DNA from: Streptomyces monashensis
Lineage (GTDB): Bacteria > Actinomycetota > Actinomycetes > Streptomycetales > Streptomycetaceae
Reading direction: 5' to 3'
Length of the DNA stretch: 49,779 nt
NCBI RefSeq assembly: GCF_001866665.1
Contig: NZ_MLYO01000056.1
Coordinates: forward strand, 1-49,779
A program made the translations under genes and the position numbers. Position 1 is the first letter of the stretch. Every line of letters starts with the position of its first letter. This document shows positions 16,836-24,847 of the stretch, piece after piece. The notes beneath the pieces were generated by a model, which saw only the letters and a list, made by a program, of their open reading frames with translations, ran no database searches and was not told the DNA's origin.

Positions 16836-17774
16836 ATGACCGTCTGCCTGCTCCTGCTGAGCGTCGTCGCCCTGACGTCCGCGCTGCCGGCACCGCGCGC
16901 GCTGACCCGTGCCGCCTGGCCCGAGCGGGAACCCGTGGTCGCGCTGTGGGTGTGGCAGTGCCTGGTCGCCACCGTCCTGCTGTGCTGCCTGGCCGCGCTG
17001 GTCCTGGGCACGGCGGCCGTCTTCCACACCGTCCGCGACCACGTGTTCGCCCCCGCGCCGCCCTCCGTCACCGCCGCGTACGACCTGTCGGCCACACCGG
17101 TGTGGGCCACCGCCCTCACCCTGCTGCTGGCCTGCGGGGCCGCGTGGACGACGGCGATGCTGGCCCGGGAGATCGTCGAGGCCCGCCGCAGCCGCGGCCA
17201 GGCTCGCGCGCAACTGCGCGAGCGCGCCCCCGACCTGCCGGCCGGGCTGCCGGCGGCGCGCGGCCCGATGCTCGTGCTGGAGGACGAGTATCCGGACGCC
17301 TGGTGGATGCCGGGCCACCCGCCGCAACTGGTCGTCACCACGGGCGCGCTGCAACGCCTCACCGACCACCAGCTCGACGCCGTCCTCACCCACGAACGCG
17401 GACACGCGCGTGCCCACCACGACTGGCTTCTGCACCTGTCCACCGCGCTCGCCACGGGCTTCCCGCGCGTGCCGCTCTTCGCCCACTTCTGCGACCAGAC
17501 GCACCGCCTGGTCGAGCTGGCCGCCGACGACACGGCGTCCCGCCGCTGCGGACACCTCACCACGGCCCTCGCGCTGATCGAGCTGAACCAGCACCGGGGT
17601 GTCCTCTCCTGCGACTCCAGCCGCCGCCTGCTGGGCGAGCGCGTGGACCGCCTCCTGGAGCCCCCACCGCGGCTGCTGCGCCGGCACCGGGCCCTGACGA
17701 CGACCGTGGCGGCCCTGGTGCCGCTGCTGCCCCTGCTGATCACGTTCGCCCCGGGGCTGACGGCGCTGTCCTGA
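16836..17774 (+). CDS. M56-family membrane metallopeptidase
   Basis: A 312-residue protein with three N-terminal hydrophobic segments (LLLLSVVALTSALPAP; LVATVLLCCLAALVLGTAAV; ALTLLLACGAAWTTAMLA). A zinc-protease domain with the HExxH motif follows (DAVLTHERGHARAHHDWLLH), and a downstream acidic ligand lies in HRLVELAADDTASRR. A final membrane segment lies near the C-terminus. These BlaR1/MecR1-type peptidases usually sit beside a BlaI repressor, which is absent here. ATG at 16836 follows a GGAG site and starts the first membrane helix. Its target is unknown. Confidence 0.88.
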   Translation: MTVCLLLLSVVALTSALPAPRALTRAAWPEREPVVALWVWQCLVATVLLCCLAALVLGTAAVFHTVRDHVFAPAPPSVTAAYDLSATPVWATALTLLLACGAAWTTAMLAREIVEARRSRGQARAQLRERAPDLPAGLPAARGPMLVLEDEYPDAWWMPGHPPQLVVTTGALQRLTDHQLDAVLTHERGHARAHHDWLLHLSTALATGFPRVPLFAHFCDQTHRLVELAADDTASRRCGHLTTALALIELNQHRGVLSCDSSRRLLGERVDRLLEPPPRLLRRHRALTTTVAALVPLLPLLITFAPGLTALS

Positions 17775-17802
17775 CCGGCGCGCCGGTGGCGGATCTTCCC
17801 GC

Positions 17803-17830
17803 CCGCTGAGCGACAACCGCAGCTCAGCGG
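17803..17830. terminator. Perfect 9-bp hairpin after the M56 gene
   Basis: CCGCTGAGC (17803-17811) and GCTCAGCGG (17822-17830) flank a 10-base loop, 28 bases after the peptidase stop. A likely factor-independent terminator that isolates the next cluster. Confidence 0.65.
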
Positions 17831-17906
17831 CGTATCCGACACCCCCTCACCTGGCGCAACACTGCGGCAACACGCCTTTCCCCATCACATCGGTATGGTT
17901 CCAGCC

Positions 17907-18695
17907 ATGCCACCCACCGACCGCCCCCGCGACCACGCCGGTCAGGGCGCCGCGACCACCGTCGCCGCCCACCGCGCACGTCGCCGGCTGCGTGCGGACC
18001 GGGCCCGGCAGCTTGCCGACCTGCTGCGCCACCAGCTGCTCACCGGCGCCTTCCAGGACGGCCCCCTCCCCCACGAGTCGATCCTCGCCGCCGACTACCG
18101 CGCCTCCCGCAACACCGTCCGCCAAGCCCTGGACCTGCTCCGGGCAGAAGGGCTGGTGGAGCGGCAGCCCGGGGTCGGCACCGTGGTCGTCGCCCGGAAG
18201 TACCCGCACGGGCTCGACCGTCTGCTGGGTCTCGCGGAAACCCTCCGCGAACACGGCCGCGTCACCAACGAGGTCCGCACCATGGGCCCCGCTCCCGCGC
18301 CCGCTCCGGTCGCCGACCGCCTCGGCGTACCGGCTGGCGCCGACGTGCTCTACATCGAGCGCCTGCGCCGTCTGAACGGTCTCCCCCTCTCCCTCGACCT
18401 GACCTACATCCCGCTCGACATCGGCACCGCCCTGCTCGGCGCCGACCTGGAGAACACCGATGTCTTCCGCCTCCTGGAAGCCATCACCGGCCAGCGCCTC
18501 GGCCACGCGGAGATCACCCTTGAGGCGGTGAACGCGGACGCTCACTCCGCCGCCGTGCTCCAGGCTCCCCGGGGCGGCGCCGTACTGATGCTGGAACGCC
18601 TCACCCATCTCGCCGACGGACGCCCCGTCGACCTGGAGTTCATCCGCTTCCGCGGCGACCGCATCACCATGAGCGGCCTGCTCCACCGGTCCTAG
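17907..18695 (+). CDS. GntR-family regulator, HutC/UTRA type
   Basis: A 262-residue regulator. Residues about 20-90 form the GntR winged helix (LADLLRHQLLTGAF; SILAADYRASRNTVRQALDLL; GLVERQPGVGTVV). The rest is the UTRA ligand-binding fold (DVLYIERLRRLNGLPLSLD; EITLEAVNADAHSAAVLQ; LMLERLTHLADGRPVDLEF). It is the first gene of the accessory cluster, 49 bases before the ferredoxin gene on the same strand, and most likely controls it in response to the imported compound or a product. An ATG at 17895 is in frame, but a TATGGT -10 element at 17894-17899 fits leaderless initiation at 17907. No ribosome site is visible for either start. Confidence 0.88.
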   Translation: MPPTDRPRDHAGQGAATTVAAHRARRRLRADRARQLADLLRHQLLTGAFQDGPLPHESILAADYRASRNTVRQALDLLRAEGLVERQPGVGTVVVARKYPHGLDRLLGLAETLREHGRVTNEVRTMGPAPAPAPVADRLGVPAGADVLYIERLRRLNGLPLSLDLTYIPLDIGTALLGADLENTDVFRLLEAITGQRLGHAEITLEAVNADAHSAAVLQAPRGGAVLMLERLTHLADGRPVDLEFIRFRGDRITMSGLLHRS

Positions 18696-18744
18696 CCAAA
18701 GGCGGCCGCACCCCACCCTGCCAGCACGTTTCCTGGAGACAGCC

Positions 18745-18972
18745 ATGACCTTGGCGCCCCAGCGGGCCGACGTGCCCGTCACCATCGACGAGTCGAAGTG
18801 CATCGACGGCTGCACCCTCTGCGTGGACATGTGCCCGCTGGACTCCCTCGCCATCGACGAGAGCAGCGGCACGGCGTACATGCACGTCGACGAGTGCTGG
18901 TACTGCGGCCCGTGTGCGGCCCGCTGTCCCACCGGAGCCGTCACGGTCAACATGCCCTACCTACTCCGGTGA
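18745..18972 (+). CDS. AprB-like 2x[4Fe-4S] ferredoxin
   Basis: A 75-residue iron-sulfur protein. The first cluster motif is CIDGCTLCVDMCP and the second is CWYCGPCAARCP, each followed by a short strand (LDSLAID; TGAVTVNMP). The DGC and CW-C-x-x-C spacing resembles the beta subunit of adenylylsulfate reductase (AprB) more than ordinary bacterial ferredoxins. It probably passes electrons to or from the flavoprotein encoded at 22028. ATG at 18745 follows TGGAGA. It is 14 bases before the lipoprotein gene. The partner assignment is inferred from gene order and family pairing. Confidence 0.85.
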   Translation: MTLAPQRADVPVTIDESKCIDGCTLCVDMCPLDSLAIDESSGTAYMHVDECWYCGPCAARCPTGAVTVNMPYLLR

Positions 18973-18986
18973 GAGGTACAACCCCC

Positions 18987-20330
18987 ATGAAACGCATGGC
19001 AGTTGCCCTGTTCGCCACCGCACTCCTGCTTCCCCTGTCCGCCTGCGGCGGCAGCGCCGAGGCGGGCAGCGGCTCCACGGTCACCGTGACCGTCGGCTAC
19101 CAGTCCAAGACCATCAACACCGTCACTGCGGGAACCCTGCTGCGCTCCCTCGGCTACTTCGAGCAGCAGCTCGACTCCCTGCACGACGGCCACACCTACA
19201 AGGTCGACTGGCAGGACTACGCCGCAGGCGCCCCGATCACCGCCCAGATGACCGCCGGGAAGATCGACATCGGCTCGATGGGCGACTTCCCACTCCTGCT
19301 CAACGCTGCCCGCGGCAAGCAGCTCGGCCGCCCCACGCACCTGGTCTCGGTGACCGGCTACAACCTGCGCGGCGGCCTCAACACCGTGGTGACCGCGCCT
19401 GATTCGAAACTCGCCTCACTGACGGACCTGAAGGGCAAGAAGGTCTCCACGAGCATCGGCTCCGCCGCCGACGGCACGCTCGTACGCGCCCTTCAACGCG
19501 CCGGCATCGACCCGGACAAGGGCATCTCCAAGCTCAACCAGCAACCCGCCGTGGGCGCCTCGGCGCTGGCCTCCGGCAGCGTGGACGCCCTGTCGCAGTT
19601 CGTCGCCTGGCCCGGGCTGCTCGCCTACCAGGGCAGGGCGAAGGCCTTGTACGACGGAGCCCAGCTGAACCTGCCCACCTTCCACGGTGTGACCGCCCGC
19701 GAAGACTTCGCCCGGCAGCACCCGGCCGTCCTGGAGGCCTTCCTCAAGGCCCAGGCCAAGGCGACGGACTACCTCAACGCCCACCCCGTCACCGCCGCCG
19801 AAAAGGTCGCCCAAGCCACGGGCCTGCCGACCGAGGTGGTCTACCTCTACAACGGCGCCCACGGCATCGCCACGTTCGACCCCGCCGTCAAGCCCCAGCT
19901 CGTCTCCACGCTGAAGCAGGACGTGTCCGTGCTGAAGGCCGCCAAGCTGACCGGCGACATCGACGTGGACTCCTTCGTCGACGACCAATACGTGAAGAAG
20001 GCCCTCGGCACGTCCTACGCCCAGCGGCTCACCGCCGCACCCGCGCCGACCGCGAGCGAGGTGTGGGCCGGAAACAGCGACAAGACCCTCATCTTCACGT
20101 CCGCGAAGGCGCTGCTGGCCTACGTGGCCGCGCACCAGGACGGCATCCGCGCCGCCTATGTGCCCGATGCCACCACCGGCACGCTCTGGTTCGCCGGCAA
20201 GGCGGTCTGGGTGGCCGACGGCGACCGGTTGCTGCCCTTCGTCACCCCGGCCACCGCGCAGGCCTACGTCACCACCCACGCAGGCGCACGCACCGTGTCG
20301 TACCGCGAGGCTCTGGAGCGGGCCGTATGA
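18987..20330 (+). CDS. ABC-transporter substrate-binding lipoprotein with NosL-like C-terminal domain
   Basis: A 447-residue lipoprotein with lipobox LPLSAC (lipidated Cys20). Residues 35-340 form an SsuA/TauA/NMT1-type binding fold (VTVGYQSKTINTVTAGTLLR; APITAQMTAGKIDIGSMGDF; DLKGKKVSTSIGSAADGTLV; LEAFLKAQAKATDYLNAHP). Residues 355-447 are extra: FTSAKALLAYVAAH, IRAAYVPDATTGTLWFAGKA and LLPFVTPATAQAYVTTHAG resemble the C-terminal half of NosL, the N2O-reductase copper accessory protein, without an obvious Cys-x-x-Cys or Met cluster. The frame is open from 18798, but ATG at 18987 starts the signal peptide. It overlaps the permease by four bases. The NosL resemblance is by eye. Confidence 0.82.
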   Translation: MKRMAVALFATALLLPLSACGGSAEAGSGSTVTVTVGYQSKTINTVTAGTLLRSLGYFEQQLDSLHDGHTYKVDWQDYAAGAPITAQMTAGKIDIGSMGDFPLLLNAARGKQLGRPTHLVSVTGYNLRGGLNTVVTAPDSKLASLTDLKGKKVSTSIGSAADGTLVRALQRAGIDPDKGISKLNQQPAVGASALASGSVDALSQFVAWPGLLAYQGRAKALYDGAQLNLPTFHGVTAREDFARQHPAVLEAFLKAQAKATDYLNAHPVTAAEKVAQATGLPTEVVYLYNGAHGIATFDPAVKPQLVSTLKQDVSVLKAAKLTGDIDVDSFVDDQYVKKALGTSYAQRLTAAPAPTASEVWAGNSDKTLIFTSAKALLAYVAAHQDGIRAAYVPDATTGTLWFAGKAVWVADGDRLLPFVTPATAQAYVTTHAGARTVSYREALERAV

Positions 20331-21241
20331 CCCGCCGGCCCCTGATCCGGTATACGCTGCGCACCGCCTCCCTGGCGGCCTTCCTCGGTCTGTGGCAGCT
20401 GCTGACCAGCCTGAAGGTCGACCTGTGGCTGCGCTTCTCGCAGTTCCCGACCGTCACCGACGTGGCCCGCGCCTTCGCCGGCCGGCTCTCCGGTGACGAC
20501 TACTGGACCGACCTCACCGACAGCCTCACCCGGATCCTCAGCGGCTTCGCCCTGGCCGCCGTCCTCGGCGTGGCGACGGGCGTGCTCGTGGCCCGCTCGC
20601 GGCTCGCCGAGGATCTGCTCGGCCCGGTCCTGGAGGTGATCCGCCCGATCCCGGCGATCGCCCTCGTCCCGGTCGCGATCCTTCTCTTCCCCTCCAACGA
20701 GCAGGGCATCGTCTTCATCACCTGCACCGCCGCCTATTTCCCCGTACTGGTCTCCACCCGGCACGCGGTCCGCGCGCTCACCCCCGTCTGGGAGGAGGCG
20801 GTGCGCACCATGGGCGGTGGCCGGCTGCGGATCCTCGGGTCGGTGGTGCTGCCGGGCGCGCTGCCCGGGATCTTCGGCGGACTGTCGGTCGGTATCGGCG
20901 TGTCCTGGATCTGCGTGATCTCCGCCGAGATGATCTCCGGCCAGTACGGGGTCGGTTACCGCACCTGGCAGGACTACACGGTGGTGAACTACCCGGGCGT
21001 CTTCGTCGGCATGGTCACCATCGGCGTTCTCGGCTGGGTGACCTCCACGGCCGTGGAGCTCCTCGGCCGGCGTCTGACCCGCTGGCTGCCCCGCACCTCG
21101 TACGTCCCCGGCGGCCGCGCCCGCGCGGCCCGGCCCGCCGTCGCCCCCGTACGCGGTGGCCGCGATTCCGAGCAGCACGCTCAGCCCGAGCAGCAGGGCC
21201 ACCAGGACACCGAGGAGGCCCGCGATGAGCACCTCGTCTGA
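20327..21241 (+). CDS. ABC transporter permease (SsuC/TauC type)
   Basis: A 304-residue BPD-type permease with six membrane helices. DSLTRILSGFALAAVLGVAT is the family entry helix, and EEAVRTMGGGRLRILGSVVL is the EAA loop that contacts the ATPase. GVSWICVISAEMISGQYGVG matches the sulfonate/nitrate/taurine permease group. The last 45 residues are a polar tail rich in Gln/Glu/Arg. The start overlaps the lipoprotein stop in ATGA, so it is translationally coupled. It forms the membrane channel of an importer with the neighbouring lipoprotein and ATPase. Confidence 0.9.
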   Translation: MTRRPLIRYTLRTASLAAFLGLWQLLTSLKVDLWLRFSQFPTVTDVARAFAGRLSGDDYWTDLTDSLTRILSGFALAAVLGVATGVLVARSRLAEDLLGPVLEVIRPIPAIALVPVAILLFPSNEQGIVFITCTAAYFPVLVSTRHAVRALTPVWEEAVRTMGGGRLRILGSVVLPGALPGIFGGLSVGIGVSWICVISAEMISGQYGVGYRTWQDYTVVNYPGVFVGMVTIGVLGWVTSTAVELLGRRLTRWLPRTSYVPGGRARAARPAVAPVRGGRDSEQHAQPEQQGHQDTEEARDEHLV

Positions 21242-22016
21242 GACCGTCACCTCTCCGGTCACCACGCCGGCACCGGGGAGTGCACGCGGTACCCGGCTCA
21301 CGTTCCGTTCCGCCGTGCTCGGGCGGCCGGACGCGCCGGTGCTGTCCGGCGTCGACCTGGAGGTCGCTCCCGGCGAGATCCTCACCGTCGTCGGCCCCTC
21401 GGGCTGCGGCAAGTCCACGCTGCTGCGCACGCTCGCCGGACTGCTGCCTCCGCTGGGCGGCACGGCCGAGGCGGACGGCGCCGCGCTGACCGGGCCGTCG
21501 GCCGACCGTGCGCTGGTCTTCCAGGAGGACGCGCTGCTCCCCTGGCGCACCTTGCGAGGGAACGTCGAACTGCCGCTCGCCATCAGCGGCGTACCGCGCG
21601 GTGAACGCCGCGCCCGCGCCGAGTCCTGGCTCGAACGCGTCGGACTCAGCGCGCAGGCGGGGCAGTTGCCGCACCGTGTGTCCGGCGGGCAGCGCCAGCG
21701 CGCCCAGTTGGCCCGCGCGCTGGCCGACAGTCCGCGCGCGGTCCTCATGGACGAGCCCTTCGGCGCCCTGGACGTCCAGACCCGCTCCGGCATGCAGGAC
21801 CTGCTGGTGGAGGTGCTGCGCGGCACGGGCGCGACCGTCGTCTTCGTCACGCACGACGTGGACGAGGCCCTCTTCCTCGGCGACCGCGTGGCCCTCCTCG
21901 GCTCCGGCCGGGTGGCCGCCGTGCGCGACGTCCCCGGCCCCCGCGACCGAGGGGCTGTCGACGCTCCCGCCCGCGTGGCCCTGCGCCGCGACATCCTGAC
22001 CTCGCCCGGCTCCTGA
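21225..22016 (+). CDS. ABC transporter ATPase (SsuB/TauB type)
   Basis: A 263-residue import ATPase: Walker A VVGPSGCGKSTLLRTLAGLL, Q-loop FQEDALLPWRTLRGNVELPL (typical of SsuB/TauB), signature RVSGGQRQRAQLARAL, Walker B AVLMDEPFGALDVQT and switch VFVTHDVDEALFLGDRV. ATG at 21225 follows GAGGAGG inside the permease gene (17-base overlap); the longer open frame has no ribosome site. It powers uptake by the lipoprotein/permease pair. It lies 11 bases before the flavoprotein gene. Confidence 0.92.
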   Translation: MSTSSETVTSPVTTPAPGSARGTRLTFRSAVLGRPDAPVLSGVDLEVAPGEILTVVGPSGCGKSTLLRTLAGLLPPLGGTAEADGAALTGPSADRALVFQEDALLPWRTLRGNVELPLAISGVPRGERRARAESWLERVGLSAQAGQLPHRVSGGQRQRAQLARALADSPRAVLMDEPFGALDVQTRSGMQDLLVEVLRGTGATVVFVTHDVDEALFLGDRVALLGSGRVAAVRDVPGPRDRGAVDAPARVALRRDILTSPGS

Positions 22017-22027
22017 AAGGCACCCCG

Positions 22028-24799
22028 GTGACCACCCCCGCGCCCACCCTCCCGGAGATTCCCGCCGTCACCGACGCCGAGGAGCTGACCTGCGACGTCC
22101 TCGTCATCGGCGGTGGCACCGCCGGCACCATGGCCGCGCTGACCGCCGCCGAGCGCGGCGCCGACGTCCTGCTGCTGGAGAAGGCCCACGTCCGCCACTC
22201 CGGCGCGCTCGCCATGGGCATGGACGGCGTCAACAACGCGGTCGTCCCTGGCCGCGCCGAACCCGACGACTACGTCGCCGAGATCACCCGCGCCAACGAC
22301 GGCATCGTCGACCAGTCCACCGTCCGGCAGACCGCCACCCGAGGTTTCGCGATGGTGCAACGGCTGGAGTCGTACGGCGTCAAGTTCGAGAAGGACGAGC
22401 ACGGTGAGTACGCGGTGCGCCAGGTGCATCGCTCCGGCTCGTACGTACTGCCGATGCCAGAGGGCAAGGACGTCAAAAAGGTCCTCTACCGGCAGTTGCG
22501 GCGGCGCGAGATGCGGGAGCGGATCCGCATCGAGAACCGCGTGATGCCGGTCCGGGTGCTCACTGCGGACGGGCGGGCCGTGGGCGCCGCGGGCTTCCAC
22601 ACCCGCACCGGCGCCTTCGTCACCGTCCGCGCGGGGGCGGTCGTCCTCGCGACCGGCGCCTGCGGCCGGCTCGGGCTGCCCGCCTCCGGCTACCTGTACG
22701 GCACCTACGAGAACCCCACCAACGCCGGTGACGGATACGCCATGGCCTACCACGCGGGCGCCGAACTGTCCGGTATCGAGTGCTTCCAGATCAACCCGCT
22801 CATCAAGGACTACAACGGGCCCGCCTGCGCCTACGTCGCCAACCCCTTCGGCGGCTACCAGGTCAACCGGCACGGCGAGCGGTTCGTCGACTCGGACTAC
22901 TGGTCCGGGCGGATGATGGCCGAGTTCGCCGCCGAGGTCGCCGGTGACCGCGGCCCGGTCTACCTCAAGCTCAGCCATCTCCCCGAGGAGTCGGTGTCCG
23001 CGCTGGAGTCGATCCTGCACTCCACCGAGCGCCCCACCCGCGGCACCTTCCACGCCGGACGCGGGCACGACTACCGCACCCACGACGTCGAGATGCACAT
23101 CTCCGAGATCGGCCTGTGCGGCGGCCACTCCGCCTCCGGCGTCCGCGTCGACGACCACGCCCGTACGACCGTCCCCCGCCTGTACGCCGCCGGTGACCTC
23201 GCGTGTGTCCCGCACAACTACATGATCGGGGCCTTCGTCTTCGGCGACCTGGCGGGCGGGGACGCCGCCCGGTACACGGCGTACGCGGGTGAACTTCCCG
23301 CGGACCAGGTCCGCGAGGCGCACGAGCTGATCTACCGTCCGCTGCGCCACCCGAACGGCCCGCCGCAGCCCCAGGTCGAGTACAAGCTGCGCCGCTTCGT
23401 GAACGACTACGTGGCACCGCCGAAGTCCGGCGCGCGGCTCTCCCTCGCCCTGGAGGCCTTCGAGCGGATGCGCGCCGACATCGCCGCCATGGGCGCCCGC
23501 ACCCCGCACGAGCTGATGCGCTGCGCCGAGGTCACCTTCATCCGCGACTGCGCCGAGATGGCCGCTCGCGCTTCCCTCGCCCGCACCGAGTCCCGCTGGG
23601 GCCTCTACCACGACCGTCTCGACCATCCCGGTCGGGACGACGCCTCCTGGTTCCACCATCTCGATCTGCACAAGTCCCCCTCTGGTGCGATGGAGTTCAC
23701 GGCCCGTCCCGTGGCTCCCTATCTGGTCCCGGTCGAGGAGTTCGCGCCCGTCGGCGGTCCCTCCCGGCGGATCGGCGAGGTCCACCCCGAGCACGTGGCC
23801 ACGGCCGGGCCGCGCGAGGCGGCACCGATCGCCGCGGGTCCGGCGCCCGCACGCGTCACCGCCTCCGCCTCCGGCGCGCGGGCCGGCACCCACGGCACCG
23901 CCTCGTCCCGGCTCCTCCGGCTGCTGGAGCTGGCCGAGGCGGAGCCGGAACTCGCCGCACTGGAGCCCTACTTGACGGACTCCGACCCCGGCGTGCGCCG
24001 GACAGCCGTCGCGGTGGTCACCGAGACCGTGCCGCCCGGCGGCGGGCTGGCCCTGGCCGGTGCGCTCGCCGACCCCGACGCCGAGGTCCGGGCGGCCGCT
24101 GCGGCCTCGCTGCGCGAGCTCGTCGAGACCCTGCCGCCCGACCCCGCCCTGGGCGGCGCCCTCACCGGCGCGCTCGACCAGGCCGACCCCGTGGTCCGGG
24201 CCGCCGCGCTCGATGTGCTGCGCGCCCTGCGGCTCGGCGGGGCCGGTGTGTTCGCCGCGGCGCTGGACGACCCCGACATCGCCGTCCGCACCGAGGCCGT
24301 ACGGGCGCTGGTCTCCGTCGACGCCGTCCGCCCGCTGGCCGGTGCCGCGGACGATCCCTCCCGGGAGGTCCGGGTCGCGGTGGCCAGAGCGCTGGCCACT
24401 GTCGCCCCGGCCGCGTCGGCGGAGGCCGACCAGCAGTTGCTCAGGGCCGCCCTGGACCGGCTGACCGAGGACACCGACGCCCTGGTACGCGGCGCCGCGC
24501 TCGGCGCCCTGGCCGACACCGGCTGCCCTGCGCCGCTCGCCGCCTGGGCCGTGGCCGCCCTGTCCGACCCGGCCTGGCAGGTCCGCTCCGGCGCCGCCAC
24601 CGCGCTGTCGGCCGCGGCCGCCGACACTGCCGTACCCGCGCTGGCCAAGGCCCTGGCCGACGCCAACGCCGACGTGCGCAAGGCGGCCGTCCTGGCCCTG
24701 ACGCGGCATCGGGGCACGGCACAGGCCCGCGCGGCTCTCGCCACGGCCGCGACCGACTCGGACGCGGACGTCAGGGCCTATGCGGCGCGGGGGCTGTGA
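22028..24799 (+). CDS. AprA/fumarate-reductase-type flavoprotein fused to HEAT repeats
   Basis: A 923-residue fusion. Residues 23-600 are an FAD oxidoreductase of the AprA/FrdA/SdhA group: LVIGGGTAGTMAALTAAERG (FAD dinucleotide site), VRHSGALAMGMDGVN, AGAVVLATGACGRL, GYAMAYHAGAELSGIECFQ, and PRLYAAGDLACVPHNYMIGA near the flavin tail. Residues 600-645 form an Ala-rich linker. Residues 647-923 hold about nine HEAT (PBS-lyase-like) repeats with the pattern D-x-VR-x-x-A-x-x-AL (DPDAEVRAAAAASL; DPDIAVRTEAVRAL; DANADVRKAAVLAL). It presumably pairs with the AprB-like ferredoxin. GTG start at 22028. The reaction and substrate are unknown; classical AprA interconverts APS and sulfite + AMP. Confidence 0.85.
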   Translation: MTTPAPTLPEIPAVTDAEELTCDVLVIGGGTAGTMAALTAAERGADVLLLEKAHVRHSGALAMGMDGVNNAVVPGRAEPDDYVAEITRANDGIVDQSTVRQTATRGFAMVQRLESYGVKFEKDEHGEYAVRQVHRSGSYVLPMPEGKDVKKVLYRQLRRREMRERIRIENRVMPVRVLTADGRAVGAAGFHTRTGAFVTVRAGAVVLATGACGRLGLPASGYLYGTYENPTNAGDGYAMAYHAGAELSGIECFQINPLIKDYNGPACAYVANPFGGYQVNRHGERFVDSDYWSGRMMAEFAAEVAGDRGPVYLKLSHLPEESVSALESILHSTERPTRGTFHAGRGHDYRTHDVEMHISEIGLCGGHSASGVRVDDHARTTVPRLYAAGDLACVPHNYMIGAFVFGDLAGGDAARYTAYAGELPADQVREAHELIYRPLRHPNGPPQPQVEYKLRRFVNDYVAPPKSGARLSLALEAFERMRADIAAMGARTPHELMRCAEVTFIRDCAEMAARASLARTESRWGLYHDRLDHPGRDDASWFHHLDLHKSPSGAMEFTARPVAPYLVPVEEFAPVGGPSRRIGEVHPEHVATAGPREAAPIAAGPAPARVTASASGARAGTHGTASSRLLRLLELAEAEPELAALEPYLTDSDPGVRRTAVAVVTETVPPGGGLALAGALADPDAEVRAAAAASLRELVETLPPDPALGGALTGALDQADPVVRAAALDVLRALRLGGAGVFAAALDDPDIAVRTEAVRALVSVDAVRPLAGAADDPSREVRVAVARALATVAPAASAEADQQLLRAALDRLTEDTDALVRGAALGALADTGCPAPLAAWAVAALSDPAWQVRSGAATALSAAAADTAVPALAKALADANADVRKAAVLALTRHRGTAQARAALATAATDSDADVRAYAARGL

Positions 24800-24847
24800 C
24801 GATCTCTCGCGTCTCCTCGGCCCGACGCGCCCGACCCGCTCCGCCCG

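Noticed and set aside
15345..17816. 823-residue minus-strand frame opposite fahA and the M56 gene
   Set aside because: Low-complexity Arg/Gly/Gln composition; both opposite genes have clear family motifs.
20264..24709. 1481-residue open frame on the minus strand opposite the accessory cluster
   Set aside because: It is Gly/Arg/Val-rich without domain motifs and lies antisense to well-supported ABC and flavoprotein genes; a GC-rich shadow frame.
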